A stretch of DNA of 64,000 bases from Candidatus Harpocratesius repetitus (GCA_021498095.1 JAIZWK010000001.1:3349450-3413449); one strand, 5' to 3'. Shown: positions 1 to 10,583, counted from the stretch's first letter. The notes: generated from the letters alone by a model not told the origin. Program-made: numbers and translations.

Positions 1-160
1 CATAATTGTAGCGAAGAATCCAAGTGATTTAAAGGTGTCGAAAAATTAAAAATCAAAAGACTCTAACATTTGATAGGTTAATAACATTCACTATGTAATT
101 GATCCTTTTTCTTCTATTTAAGATTAATCTACTCATTTCTCCATGATAATATTACTCCTT

Positions 161-1471
161 TCAATTCATGGATGATAAATATAAGGGATACCGATGATTT
201 GAGCATACTCCAAGAAATTCATTCAATTCTAAATCCGCTACGGTAGAATCGTTTCTTTTAATTATAAATCGTTGTATCTGCCATATATTGTACAAAAAGC
301 ACCGTAATCCCATAGTATTCAGCCGGCTATTGCGATCTTGTACCTTCTGTGCAATGCCTAACCGATTCATTTCAGGAAATGCGATTTCTATTAACCATCT
401 TTGGCGATAGAGATCTCGGATATAATTCTCATTGCCGTGTAGGGTTTTTATGCCTGATTTTGAGCAGAACATAACAATTAAGGGAAAAATACGGCTGCTG
501 GCGATTTGTTCATTGATCTTTTTATGATTAAAATCTTGAATGATTTTTTTTTAAATTAAAAGTGCGTTTAGCAACAAGCAATAGATCGAATTTAATGGGT
601 GAAAATCCTTTCTTTTTTACGTATTTACCCTTAATCATACCTTTTCAGTATCTTTTACCTACTCCATTTAAGTAGTTCATGATTTTTTGTTTTGTCTGCG
701 CACATTTTCTTCCAGGTATAATCACGGTTATGTGCTTCTGCTAAAAGAACTTTAATATTCGTTTACGATAAAACCCTCGGTCAAGCATAGCATATTTTAT
801 GGAAAAGCCGTTAGAAACTAGCATCTGATGGACATTGTGAAACAAGGGAAGTTTATCTTGTCGCTTTTTAATTTTGAAATTTGCAATCATTTGATGAAAA
901 TCACCTGAAATAACAGAAAAACTAAGCGTACGATGAACTGTTTTTCCTTCTTTTTTCCGAAACAATACGAATCGTCTTTATTTTTCTTGCAAGGCGTATC
1001 AGTATAATCTGCTATTAACTTTAGATCTGAACTTATAATTTTCAGAGATTTGAGAATTAAAATATGTGCCAAAAGTACAGAATTCCAAAATTCTTCAATT
1101 AAATCTAACTTAGACAATGTTTGAAGACATCAAGAAAAAGCAGGTTGATCAGGGAAGAATCTCCGTTTTTTACCATTTGAAAATTTGGAAACTGAATATG
1201 ATTGAAATGAAATATTAGCGCGAGAACACTTTTTTTGAATAATTTCTGATGTATGTCAGGGCGAAAGTCTTAATATTTGCATACAACATGCAAACAGAAC
1301 GAAGACCGTGTAGGAAAAGCCGCTTCGTTTTGGAGGCAATTTTTGGAAAACTAAAGGATCTACCACTTCCGCAATATCTGAAAGTAACTGTGGATTAATC
1401 TGATTAGGAATAATTTTTCCGATATCGGTGGTAGCCGATGGATTTCTCCGAAGATTTGAGGTCATATCCAA
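161..1471 (-). pseudogene. Degraded DDE transposase (IS4/ISH3-like)
   Basis: One transposase gene broken into pieces in different frames. The N-terminal part is at 1256-1471. A piece at 887-1117 carries the likely first catalytic Asp region (IADYTDTPCKK). A piece at 741-965 carries the second Asp (AMLDRGFYRKR). The C-terminal piece at 161-472 holds YRQRWLIEIAFPEMNRLG, the Y-R-E-type third-residue region of the IS4 superfamily. Pieces overlap or are separated by frameshifts and stops, so no full-length product can be made. The order of pieces matches a single minus-strand gene. The exact IS family is uncertain. I saw no clear terminal inverted repeats. Confidence 0.75.
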
Positions 1472-1637
1472 GGGTAAGAAAGCGTAGCTTTTAAATTATT
1501 CCCTTTATCTCTCAAAATTGTAATGTATCTTTGCAAAGAAGTAAAATATGAACAATTCTACTGAATTTGAATCAAAATTAGGATTTTATAAAAATTTCAA
1601 GACAAGAAAATCTATAAAAAACCAATTACATCATTAA

Positions 1638-1738
1638 TGTTAATAAAAAAATAAAAAGCATGCATAATTTACGCATTTACCAACATTCCATCCAAATTTG
1701 ATTATTGTCGGAAAATGAAAGATTAAAATGGTAATTCA
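1638..1738 (-). repeat. Internally deleted MITE remnant
   Basis: About 100 bp match the two ends of the 289-bp MITE family found at 7329, 52287 and 57864, in the orientation of the 52287 copy. The central ~150 bp are missing. The deletion joint lies at a short AAATTTG repeat that occurs on both sides of the missing segment in the intact copies, which fits a recombination or slippage deletion. Both terminal inverted repeats are lost, so this copy is dead. The rest of 1472-1785 is AT-rich, with nothing else recognised. Confidence 0.75.
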
Positions 1739-1785
1739 CTATGAAAAAGAAAAATTAGATAACTAATTATAACTAATCTTTAAAA

Positions 1786-2313
1786 TTACTTTCCTTCACT
1801 CTTCGCTACTATTAAGCGAGTTAATTCAATAAATGCTTCATCTACATTCGTGCCATCTTTAGCACTTGTCTCAATATATATTGAACCTTCATCTTCTGCG
1901 TAATCTCGACACTCATCGCGATCTATTACTTCTCCTACCTCAGGAATTAAATCCAATTTATTGCCGATCAATACAAAAGGTATGTCTCCTGCAAATTGAT
2001 TAACTTCTGCACGCCAATTTTTAATAGAACCAAAAGTTGAACTACGAGATAAATCAAATACCAGTAAAGCACCTGATGCACCTTTATAGAAGGTTGTCCG
2101 AATAAAAGAAAATCGTTCTTGACCTCCAATATCCCATATACTTAAAGTAGCGGTTTTTCCAGCGGCATATTCAACATTTTTTGTAAGGATATCAACACCT
2201 ACAGTGAGTTTATAATCGCGTTCAAATTTAGATTTAATAAATCTATGAATAAGACTTGTTTTCCCAACAGCAGCAGGGCCACACAAAAGAATTTTTAATT
2301 TATATATGCTCAT
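1786..2313 (-). CDS. Ras/Rab-like small GTPase
   Basis: A 175-residue GTPase of the Ras superfamily, expected to bind and hydrolyse GTP as a switch. All five G motifs are visible: P-loop GPAAVGKTS at residues 12-20, a switch-I Thr in KLTVGVD, switch-II WDIGGQE with the catalytic Gln, NKLD, and ETSAKDG. The length equals a bare G domain. There is no C-terminal Cys or CaaX box, so the usual prenyl anchor is absent. The stop is TAA. It is divergent from the large helical-repeat protein gene at 2705, which is a possible partner by position only. Rab-like GTPases of this kind are expanded in Asgard archaea. Confidence 0.95.
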   Translation of the reverse strand: MSIYKLKILLCGPAAVGKTSLIHRFIKSKFERDYKLTVGVDILTKNVEYAAGKTATLSIWDIGGQERFSFIRTTFYKGASGALLVFDLSRSSTFGSIKNWRAEVNQFAGDIPFVLIGNKLDLIPEVGEVIDRDECRDYAEDEGSIYIETSAKDGTNVDEAFIELTRLIVAKSEGK

Positions 2314-2704
2314 TTGTTAGTACTCCTAATTATATGCAAATTCCAATTTTCTATAATAAGTGATATGAGGTGAGATCCTAAATAAATTTGTTACTCTATT
2401 ATTGAATTATTGGATTTACTTAAAAAGGGTTATGGTTAAATTAGTGGAATTGGATGCAGAAACAGAAAATATATAACAAAAAGTGAGTGCCATGCAAAAA
2501 TGGGGATTGAAAAAAGTTATGTTATGATATTAAAAGAATTAACAATAATTTTGATCAAGAGAAAAAATGCTTGTAGTTGAGATATACTCTGAAAAATTAG
2601 AATTTCAGTCGATATTTTGTGATAATTAGATAGATACATATTTTGGAAGAGATGATTTAATATATTTGGAGACCTAATTAATATCGGGAAGGGAAGAAAG
2701 AGTA
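2314..2704. other. Divergent intergenic region
   Basis: A 391-bp AT-rich gap between the minus-strand GTPase and the plus-strand repeat protein. It must hold both promoters. A purine-rich stretch (gggaagggaagaaagag) ends 3 bp before the ATG at 2705 and could serve as its ribosome binding site. No conserved ORF or RNA was recognised. Confidence 0.4.
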
Positions 2705-5700
2705 ATGCCGAGTGAAGAAGATAGTCTAAATTCAGCTTTTAATCTTATCGAAGAAGCAGAAGAAAATATTAACAATTATAATTATAACGCAGCATTAATC
2801 AATTTACATGATGCATTTCAAATTTTTGAACAATCCACTACTTTAGGTCCCGAAAAACAACAAGCATTAGCAATGATCGAGAAAAGAATTGATAATTTAG
2901 AAAAAATGATCGAAAAAAACTTAACTTCATCAAGCCAGTATGCAGAATCCACAAATTCTTCACAATCCCTTTCATCTCTCCAATCGATTAATAATAACCA
3001 ATCAATAAATAAATCCCCAACAAATAATCAAAGAATAGATAAACCTATTCCAAGTTTTCTTCGACCACCACCTGTTTTCGGCAAAGAACGCAGTCAAATG
3101 ATAAAACTGGGATTAAAAGCACTTGCAAATTCAGAAGATTTGATGAAACAAGGTTATCTTTATCGTGCATATAAATCTATTTTATATGCCTACTCACATT
3201 TAACCCAAGCGCAGTATGATTCAACCAAAATCACAAACATATATAAAGTAATTCAAGTAATGGCTCAAAAGCTTCAAGATATGGGATATAATTTACAAGA
3301 ACAATCATATAAACCAAGCTTTCTCTCGACAGGACAGCCTGATTATGCGCCTACAAGCTTGAATTCACAATATACCTTGCATAAAGGAGAAAAATTGCCT
3401 GGATCCTACAAACCTACTTTCTTATCAACAGATCAAATAGATTATGCACCTATTTCATCTTCTCAAAAAACTAAAAAAAACAATGAAATTTATAAACCAT
3501 ATGTTCCAACATTTGCTCAAACTAATCAACCAGATTTTACAGAAACAACTAAGACAAGAATTCCTTATGCTCAAAGATCTTCATATAAAGTTGATCAATA
3601 TAAACCAACATTTGCCCAAACAGATCAAACAGATTACATTCCAGCTGAAAGAAATAAGACAACAAATAGAGTAATATCTAAGACAAATTCAGATGAATTT
3701 TTACCCACATTTGCAAAAGTTTCAGATTTGGATAACAAAACTCAAATGCAGGAAGAAGAAATGATAAATTTATCTGAATTACAAACAATGTTTTCTTTTA
3801 TTGAGAAAGGAGAACCAATTCCAGATGCACTTTCTGAATCAATAAAACCCCAAATTTCGAAAAATCTTAGTGATTTGAATGAATCAAAAGATATTTCTTC
3901 CTTATTAAAAAAACAAGAAGATAGTTCCCAAGATTTATCAAAAACTCTAATTGCAACTTCTTTTATTCATTCTAAAAATTCAAAAATAATTGACCCTTCT
4001 CTGTTAGAAAAATGGGATTTGGATTTGAAAAATTTTACCCAAAATCAGTTTGAAGAATTTTACTCTAAACGGCAGCATGATCTTGAATTAAGCGCTCAAG
4101 AATTACTTGATAGTTTTGAGAAATTTCAAGAAATTCAAAAGAAAAAGCAAGATACTGTTCTTGAATTTATTGATATAATTCATTCTTTAGAAAAAACGTA
4201 TGATTATGAAGGTGCAATTTCAGCTCTCTATAAAGCCATTGGAAAGATGAATAATCTACTTGGATGGGCAGATCAAGTTCTTGTTCTTTATGCTTGGATG
4301 TTAATCTTAAAAGAAAAACAACGTACAAAATTTCGATTGGGTGGAAATCCAAATGATTTTGATTTAATGCGGATAAATACTGAATTTGTACAAATAATGA
4401 CTGATAGTTTAAATACATCAAAAGAAGTAGCAATTTCATTTATTGGTGATGATTTTAATCAAGAATTAAATGCACATCAAATTTACAAAGCAAAACTCGA
4501 AGAACAAGAAGAATTAGAGAACGCTGTCTTTGAACTCTTAGATACTGCAAACTTAAAAATATTAAATGAGCAATATGCACAAGCTATAGGTTATTACAAT
4601 AGAGCAATTTTAGCGTTAAACTCATTAGATTGGGCAGAATTACGACAAAAAATCGAGCAACATATTCAAGATCTAAGCAATCTTCAGCAATTAAAAGATT
4701 TGTCTTTAGTTATTGAATTAAATCCGAATATTATTTTACAGAATTTGAAAAAATCAGATTATTCATCTTCTCAATTAACGCAATTATCATCAATATCACC
4801 AGATCATCAATTGGTTGAGCAAACAGAAGACTTACTTAAAGATTTTGAACAACAATCCACTATTAGAGAAGAAAGAATTAACGAATTAAAGAAATACTTA
4901 CAACAACAAGCAGACAAAAAATATCATGCATTTTCTTTAATTAGTCAAGGAGAGGGTTTAGTTCTTTCAGATTTATTTGACGAAGCAATTGAAGCCTATG
5001 AAGAATCAATTGAAATATTAATCGAAGCAGGATGGGAAGAGCAAATTGCAATTATAACTGATCGATTAGTGAAAATTCGTCAAATTCGAGAAGAATTTAT
5101 CCATAACAAGCAAGAACAATATGATCAGATGTTTAAGCGCAATTTAGATAGAAGGAACTTTGAAGATTCAATTATTCACGGAATTACAAGCGAAATGCAG
5201 CAATATCAATTAGAGAAACATTCAAAAGCTGAGATTCAAGCAAAACAAGAAGATTTGAATAATCAGAAAGAAAAAATCTTTAATATGCTTTCTGAAGTCG
5301 AATCAAAAGCAGAAAAGAATCAACTTGCAGAGGCAATTCTGCAGCTAAAAGAAGTAAAATCCTTATTACAAGCCCAGAACTGGGATAAACACTTATCTTT
5401 TATTTATGATTTTGTTTCTATGGTTCAAGACCAAAAAAAGGCTCAAGATTTAAAAGCTAAATTAAAAGCGGAGCAAAAAGAAGAAATTGAGAGATTTAAA
5501 CAAAAAATGCAGTCCTATTTGGATGAGCAAGCAGACAAACTTTTAAGGAGTAAAGATCGAAAATACAAGATCTTAAATGATTTTCAAAACCATGTGAAGC
5601 AGGAAATCTCACTCGCTTGTGAAACTTTATCATTATTGAAGCAGGCTCAAACACATCTTAATCGAAATGAGTTTCACGTTGCAATTGATCTTTATGAAGA

Positions 5701-6202
5701 AGCAGATCTTAATTTTGTTAATTTAGGCTGGAATATTAATACGCAAGAATGTATTTATTTGGCTCATCAAAAAGAAAAAGAATTTACCAACTCAATTTCA
5801 AAATATGAACATTCAGCACTTTTACAAAAAGAAGCAGAAATAAAAAGTCAATATTCACAGCAAAAGAAAGAAAAACATGAGCAATCAGCCTTATCTGAAA
5901 TCAAAAACTTGTTATCATCAATGCATGGAAAATCCACACATTCCGATTCAGATTTACAGAGATCTTCATATTCTAGCGCCGCTCAACCAAAATTAGAGCA
6001 AAATATGACTACATCTTCAAGGATTCAAAAATTATCAACATCAACAACGTCAAAAACATCAACAGAACTAAAAACGACAGTAGAAAATTCTTCAATTTCT
6101 AAAATATCTGAATCAAAAAAAACACCCAAATCAATCCCAGACTCAATAGAAGAATTACAACGAATGATAAGGGAAGCTGCTGAAAAAGATAAGAAAAAAT
6201 AA
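2705..6202 (+). CDS. Large helical-repeat / coiled-coil protein (TPR-like)
   Basis: A 1165-residue cytosolic-looking protein with no signal peptide or membrane segment. Function unknown. The N-terminus (residues 1-75) resembles a TPR-like helical hairpin. Residues ~202-338 hold five degenerate copies of a short motif, Y-K-P-T-F-x-x-T-D-Q-x-D-Y. The C-terminal two thirds consist of helical modules. Each has an A-I-x-x-Y/L hairpin followed by an invariant Trp (LLGW, SLDW, EAGW, AQNW, NLGW at W521, W643, W777, W893, W1009), spaced 116-134 residues apart and linked by Gln/Glu/Lys-rich coiled coils. The tail is Ser/Thr-rich. TPR-like repeats usually mediate protein-protein binding, so a scaffold role is inferred. 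It is divergently paired with a small GTPase gene. Confidence 0.85.
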   Translation: MPSEEDSLNSAFNLIEEAEENINNYNYNAALINLHDAFQIFEQSTTLGPEKQQALAMIEKRIDNLEKMIEKNLTSSSQYAESTNSSQSLSSLQSINNNQSINKSPTNNQRIDKPIPSFLRPPPVFGKERSQMIKLGLKALANSEDLMKQGYLYRAYKSILYAYSHLTQAQYDSTKITNIYKVIQVMAQKLQDMGYNLQEQSYKPSFLSTGQPDYAPTSLNSQYTLHKGEKLPGSYKPTFLSTDQIDYAPISSSQKTKKNNEIYKPYVPTFAQTNQPDFTETTKTRIPYAQRSSYKVDQYKPTFAQTDQTDYIPAERNKTTNRVISKTNSDEFLPTFAKVSDLDNKTQMQEEEMINLSELQTMFSFIEKGEPIPDALSESIKPQISKNLSDLNESKDISSLLKKQEDSSQDLSKTLIATSFIHSKNSKIIDPSLLEKWDLDLKNFTQNQFEEFYSKRQHDLELSAQELLDSFEKFQEIQKKKQDTVLEFIDIIHSLEKTYDYEGAISALYKAIGKMNNLLGWADQVLVLYAWMLILKEKQRTKFRLGGNPNDFDLMRINTEFVQIMTDSLNTSKEVAISFIGDDFNQELNAHQIYKAKLEEQEELENAVFELLDTANLKILNEQYAQAIGYYNRAILALNSLDWAELRQKIEQHIQDLSNLQQLKDLSLVIELNPNIILQNLKKSDYSSSQLTQLSSISPDHQLVEQTEDLLKDFEQQSTIREERINELKKYLQQQADKKYHAFSLISQGEGLVLSDLFDEAIEAYEESIEILIEAGWEEQIAIITDRLVKIRQIREEFIHNKQEQYDQMFKRNLDRRNFEDSIIHGITSEMQQYQLEKHSKAEIQAKQEDLNNQKEKIFNMLSEVESKAEKNQLAEAILQLKEVKSLLQAQNWDKHLSFIYDFVSMVQDQKKAQDLKAKLKAEQKEEIERFKQKMQSYLDEQADKLLRSKDRKYKILNDFQNHVKQEISLACETLSLLKQAQTHLNRNEFHVAIDLYEEADLNFVNLGWNINTQECIYLAHQKEKEFTNSISKYEHSALLQKEAEIKSQYSQQKKEKHEQSALSEIKNLLSSMHGKSTHSDSDLQRSSYSSAAQPKLEQNMTTSSRIQKLSTSTTSKTSTELKTTVENSSISKISESKKTPKSIPDSIEELQRMIREAAEKDKKK
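3308..3720 (+). repeat. Five-copy peptide motif inside the repeat protein
   Basis: Copies begin near 3308 (YKPSFLSTGQPDY), 3406 (YKPTFLSTDQIDY), 3499 (YVPTFAQTNQPDF), 3599 (YKPTFAQTDQTDY) and ~3700 (LPTFAKVSDLDN). Spacing is about 90-100 bp and the linkers are low complexity. This looks like an unstructured segment with repeated linear binding motifs between two helical regions. Confidence 0.8.
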
Positions 6203-6287
6203 TTAAAAGTCGGAATACCTTTTATTTTTTTAATCAAATGTAATGGTAAGAGTACTTCAAAAATTATTTTCTTTTTAAGTGAATAGT

Positions 6288-7259
6288 ATGAAACCTTTAG
6301 ATATCACAATTTTAACAACCACAGAAGATATTGCGTCAATAAATATCCAGCGTCATCTTTTATCTGAGTTCCCATTCAAACAACAGCTAAATTTAGAGCC
6401 TTGGGATTCTGATCTGGTTAACCGTCAATTTTTCTATATGCCAGAATATATAAAATCAGATTTAAAATCAAAGACGGCACTAGTTAGGTTTAATTTGATC
6501 GAGATTGAACATGAATTTATTACTTTGGATGAAGTAGCAAAACCTAATCAAATTCATGGAGATATCTTGATTTATGCCAGCCGACATCGATCTGCAAGTG
6601 AAAGAAAGGCATTGCTATGCCATACCACAGGAAATATCAATGATGACAATTCATTTGGTGGAAGAGCGCGCCATGTTTCGAAAGGAAGTGGAATTTTGAT
6701 GCATTATTTATATAAAAATTTGCTTCATTTTGTTGAAACCACTCCTAATTATGCAGTACCTGTAGATCATGAAGTTGATCATCATGGACCAACGGAATTT
6801 CTTCAACCAAGTGGATTTATAGAATTGGGAAGCACCGAAACAGGATGGAAAGATGCTGAAGGCGCTAAAATTGTAGCAGAAAGCATAATACAAACAGGAT
6901 GTCAAATTGCCCAAAATCACTACATTCCTGCCCAAATATCTGATTTATCTCATTCTTCTTTACTAAATAAACAAAATATTAAAGTAATGATTGGTTTTGG
7001 AGGATCTCATTATATGCCCAGTTTTCAGCCAATTATTCCAAAAGGTTATGGATTTGCCCATACTGTTCCAAAATACAAAATTATGGCAGTTGATAAACAA
7101 ATGCTTCAACAACTTATGAAGCAGACTTTAGAGCCTATAGATGGATGGGTAGTTGATTGGAAAGGATTGAACAGCGCAGAAAAGCAGCATTTAATTCCTC
7201 TTTTAGAGCAGACAGACATTCCTATAATTAAAGTTAAAACCCTACGCAAGCAAACTTAA
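6288..7259 (+). CDS. dtdA: D-aminoacyl-tRNA deacylase (DtdA/GEK1 family)
   Basis: Hydrolyses D-amino acids wrongly attached to tRNA, protecting translation. The archaeal/plant family is zinc-dependent and unrelated to bacterial DTD. Family hallmarks seen: an N-terminal T-T-x-D-x-A-S-x-N-I stretch, ILIYASRHRSASERKAL, the metal-site-like VDHHGPTEF, IELGSTETGW and VMIGFGGSHYMPSF. A length near 320 residues is normal. I prefer ATG 6288 over the in-frame GTG at 6279, because homologues begin close to this Met. The gene follows the helical-repeat gene by under 100 bp on the same strand. Confidence 0.93.
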   Translation: MKPLDITILTTTEDIASINIQRHLLSEFPFKQQLNLEPWDSDLVNRQFFYMPEYIKSDLKSKTALVRFNLIEIEHEFITLDEVAKPNQIHGDILIYASRHRSASERKALLCHTTGNINDDNSFGGRARHVSKGSGILMHYLYKNLLHFVETTPNYAVPVDHEVDHHGPTEFLQPSGFIELGSTETGWKDAEGAKIVAESIIQTGCQIAQNHYIPAQISDLSHSSLLNKQNIKVMIGFGGSHYMPSFQPIIPKGYGFAHTVPKYKIMAVDKQMLQQLMKQTLEPIDGWVVDWKGLNSAEKQHLIPLLEQTDIPIIKVKTLRKQT

Positions 7260-7328
7260 GCATTCTCTTTTTTCTTTAAGATAAAATGATAATGGCGATT
7301 TATACTATAATCAAAAAACAAAAATTAA

Positions 7329-7617
7329 GAGGTTCTAGCAACTTCTTTATTTTTGACTGAATTACCATTTTAATCTTTCATTTTCCGACAATAATCAAAT
7401 TTATCCAAGAATTATTTCAGTCGGCAAAGATGAACTTTAGAAAATATAATTATAGGTCGATTTTTGACTATTTTTATTCAAATTTTAGTAGGATTTGATA
7501 AAAAAAGTTCTAAATTTTTGATCGACAAATTTCAAATTTGGATGGAATGTTGGTAAATGCGTAAATTATGCATGATTTTTATTTTTTTATTAATCTACCA
7601 AATGTTGATAAAGACTC
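7329..7617 (+). mobile_element. MITE copy A (289 bp)
   Basis: A non-coding element running from GAGGTTCTAGCAAC to GTTGATAAAGACTC, with imperfect ~14-bp terminal inverted repeats. It is flanked by a perfect 4-bp duplication, TTAA, at 7325-7328 and 7618-7621. Its interior is nearly identical to copies B (57864) and C (52287). It carries no ORF, so it must be moved by a transposase in trans. None of the transposon ends found in this window match its termini. The 4-bp TTAW target resembles that of IS5-group elements. Confidence 0.93.
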
Positions 7618-7740
7618 TTAAAACAAAACAAAAAAATCAAAAAAATCAAAACAAAAATCAAAAAAAATCATAAATCATAAATTTGACCACTCTAATTTGA
7701 AAATCAAAATTGAATTATAATAATTTGAAGGTGAAGAATA

Positions 7741-8016
7741 ATGGTAAAATTTGAAAAACGCAGACCAACTGAAGAAGAATTAAAGAAACTTGGGGTAAAT
7801 AATTGGGGAATTTGGACTAAAGAAGTTTCTGAATTTGATTGGGAATATGATAGCCCTGAAACCTTTTATGTTCTTGAAGGTGAAGCAGAAATTGTTTCTG
7901 GGGATGAAAAAATCGAATTTCAACCTGGAGACTTGGTAACATGCCATGAAGGAGTTAAGTGTGTATGGCATGTGAAAAAACCGATAAAAAAACACTACTA
8001 TTTTGGTAAAATATAA
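7741..8016 (+). CDS. Small cupin-domain protein
   Basis: A 91-residue single-domain cupin of the DUF861 (ureidoglycine-aminohydrolase-like) type. The double-stranded beta-helix signature is visible as SPETFYVLEGEAEIV followed by IEFQPGDLVTCHEGVKCVWHV. The usual His metal ligand of the first cupin motif is not evident; Glu, Cys and His residues near the pocket could substitute. The substrate is unknown. A strong Shine-Dalgarno-like gaaggtga lies 8 bp before the ATG. It stands alone between a MITE and the convergent SIR2 gene, 26 bp away. Confidence 0.85.
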   Translation: MVKFEKRRPTEEELKKLGVNNWGIWTKEVSEFDWEYDSPETFYVLEGEAEIVSGDEKIEFQPGDLVTCHEGVKCVWHVKKPIKKHYYFGKI

Positions 8017-8042
8017 GTTCTTTTGATAATTTCTTATTTTTT

Positions 8043-10577
8043 TCATTTTTTTTTTATTTGATATTTTGTATGTATTTTTATCTTACCACCACAATTCAAA
8101 CAACGAACAAATTGAGGTGCAATATTTGGCTTTACGAATTGCCAGATATATTCACCACATAATCCACACATAAATTCAATTAATAATTCTTGAGTGCGTC
8201 CTATTTGAATATCAATTATTGATCCTTTTAAAGGAGGATTCTCTATCAATGCTAATCCTTCTTTTCCCTCGTTTCTTTTTTTTTTTTGTCCATTCATTAT
8301 TGAAATATCATAATGGGGATCTCCTTCTTTAAAGGGCCCATTTATATCCAATCCCCAGTTCCCTTCAGGAGTTTCTACTATAATATAATATTTTTTTATA
8401 TTCACAGTTTTTGTTCTTAAAAATTTCTGAGCTTTGATTACAGATGGCCCTGAATAAATTTCATAAAATAAATCTTTTACTTTTTCTGTTTTTTTAAAAT
8501 AAATTTTAAATTCAGGATAATCAGTAAATTCGGTTGGAATTTCGTAAGATAATGTTTCATCTACATCTTTTTTGATTGTATCGGCAGGTTGATGTATTTT
8601 TATGGTTTTTTTTGTAGAAAATTGTTGAAGTGTTTGTACATTGGATTTAGAAGGAATTAAGTTCGAAAATTTTCGATATTCATTTAATATTTCAGATATC
8701 TCTACTGCCAGATTATGTGCTATTGCTGATTTTAAACGATTTTCAAAAAATTTGGCAATCTCAGTAGCTTTAGAATTTCCTTCTTTTATATATATTTTAA
8801 TAAGGACGAAGCAAATTTGTAAATACTCATATAAATTTCCTGAGGTTTCTGTAAGAAATTTTGCATATTCTAAAATTAATTTAGCTTCTTGAATTTTACC
8901 TTGTTGTAGAAGAAAAAAACTATATTCAAGTTCAATTAAACAAAGATCTTCTAATTTTGGAGAAGAATTTGCATAAAAATGACATTGTTTGAAATATTGC
9001 TCCGCTTGATCAAAATCTTTTCTTAACACAGAAAGTTTAGCAAAACCTAAATAAGAAAGTTCAATTTTTTTTTTTGAATTGCAACCTCTTATTAACATTT
9101 CTGATTTTTTAAAATCATCGACTGCCAAAGAAAGATCATTTGTAATAATATTTATATTACCCATTAGTTGAAACCATTGAGCCATTATTAAGGAGTATTC
9201 GATCAGAAAATGAGAAAGTTCACACCTTTGAATATCATTTAAAACACTATACAAAAGCAATTGTGCTTGATTAACTTTATCATTTCTAATTAAGTTTCTC
9301 GCATAATGAATAAGAATATTTAAATATTTAGAATATTGTTCAAGTGAATTAAATCTCTCTCTAAAAATTTCTAAAGATTTTGCATAATATTTTATTGATT
9401 TATCATAATATAGAAATTTTTCAAAAATTACAGCAGGAAGGTAATATTTAAACCATTTAGGAGTGGATATTTTCTTTAGAGAATACTTATTACTATTTTT
9501 ACTAAAGATATTTAAAGAGATGTTTCCAAAATGAAATATTTCTTTCCAGAGATACTTGATTAATTCAATAGTATTAACTTTGACAATAAATATATTTTCC
9601 GCCTTTCTTTTTTCAGTTTCAACTAAGTGATTTAAAAAATTTTGTAATTTTATATCAATATCAAGAGAAACAGATTTTTTAGAATTAGTTTTATTTTTAT
9701 TTTCTAAATCATTGCGATTTGATTTGATATCTTGATTCAATTTATAAATTTGAGCATTATTTACATCAAAATTAACATCATGCTGAATCCAGATTATTCT
9801 TTTATTGCTTTTAATTTGATTAATAGAAGGCAAAATATCAAAATCATCCATTCCTGAATATCCAAGAATAATTATATCTGAAAGAATCAAGTCATTCTTA
9901 AATATTTTAAATTTCCAAGGTTCTAAACCAAAAAAGGTACGATACATATACTTTTCATTTAAGTTAGGTTGCTCGATACCCATTTTATGACTGAAAATCT
10001 GACTTAATGTAGATTGAAATGAATTTCGAGTGTCTGTTTGTGAAACTATATTTTTTAAAGAACCATGTAATTTGAAAACTCTTGCTTTTGAAGAGGTTAA
10101 AAGATTTAAATCACTCCAATCTTCATATGTGATAACAGGTTTCAATTCCTTAGAAATACTTTTATCAGAAATAAAGGCAATTTCAATTAAAGAATCAAAA
10201 TTCGTTGTATAAATAAAATTTTCATTTGCTGCGCAATGTGCTAAAAATAAATGAATTAAATTGAAATTTTGGCATTTTTCATAAATTTCAAGAATTTCAA
10301 GATTTGGATCAATATTTTCCGTAATTATTTCCATTAATTGTTCAAACCTAAGAAATTCTCCAAAAAGATATTGATTATTTGATTTATAATTCATTAAAGA
10401 AATTATTGAATCTATTTCAGGTTGTATGCAAATGGAATTCAATAATGAACGTGTTAACTCATAACCTGAAGGCAAATTTGTTGGAGACTCAACTGAAATT
10501 CCAGAACCAGCTAAAAAAGAATATTTTTGATAAAAAAAAAGATCAGATATTTTTAAGGTACTTTTTATCCAATACAT
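8043..10577 (-). CDS. SIR2-like protein with TPR-like repeats and zinc ribbon
   Basis: An 844-residue protein. The N-terminal SIR2_2-type Rossmann domain shows GSGIS (24-28), TTNFD (124-128), the catalytic-type KLHGS with H171, and GYSGMDD. These are the NAD-binding and hydrolysis motifs of sirtuin-like domains. Residues ~380-640 are TPR-like helical repeats. The C-terminal ~170 residues contain a predicted beta-rich domain and a C4 zinc ribbon (C804, C807, C826, C829). Proteins combining a SIR2 NADase with helical repeats are common in anti-phage systems, so a defence role is an inference from architecture. It lies 6 bp downstream of the HEAT-repeat gene, so the two are very probably cotranscribed. 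Confidence 0.88.
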   Translation of the reverse strand: MYWIKSTLKISDLFFYQKYSFLAGSGISVESPTNLPSGYELTRSLLNSICIQPEIDSIISLMNYKSNNQYLFGEFLRFEQLMEIITENIDPNLEILEIYEKCQNFNLIHLFLAHCAANENFIYTTNFDSLIEIAFISDKSISKELKPVITYEDWSDLNLLTSSKARVFKLHGSLKNIVSQTDTRNSFQSTLSQIFSHKMGIEQPNLNEKYMYRTFFGLEPWKFKIFKNDLILSDIIILGYSGMDDFDILPSINQIKSNKRIIWIQHDVNFDVNNAQIYKLNQDIKSNRNDLENKNKTNSKKSVSLDIDIKLQNFLNHLVETEKRKAENIFIVKVNTIELIKYLWKEIFHFGNISLNIFSKNSNKYSLKKISTPKWFKYYLPAVIFEKFLYYDKSIKYYAKSLEIFRERFNSLEQYSKYLNILIHYARNLIRNDKVNQAQLLLYSVLNDIQRCELSHFLIEYSLIMAQWFQLMGNINIITNDLSLAVDDFKKSEMLIRGCNSKKKIELSYLGFAKLSVLRKDFDQAEQYFKQCHFYANSSPKLEDLCLIELEYSFFLLQQGKIQEAKLILEYAKFLTETSGNLYEYLQICFVLIKIYIKEGNSKATEIAKFFENRLKSAIAHNLAVEISEILNEYRKFSNLIPSKSNVQTLQQFSTKKTIKIHQPADTIKKDVDETLSYEIPTEFTDYPEFKIYFKKTEKVKDLFYEIYSGPSVIKAQKFLRTKTVNIKKYYIIVETPEGNWGLDINGPFKEGDPHYDISIMNGQKKKRNEGKEGLALIENPPLKGSIIDIQIGRTQELLIEFMCGLCGEYIWQFVKPNIAPQFVRCLNCGGKIKIHTKYQIKKK

Positions 10578-10583
10578 GAAAAA

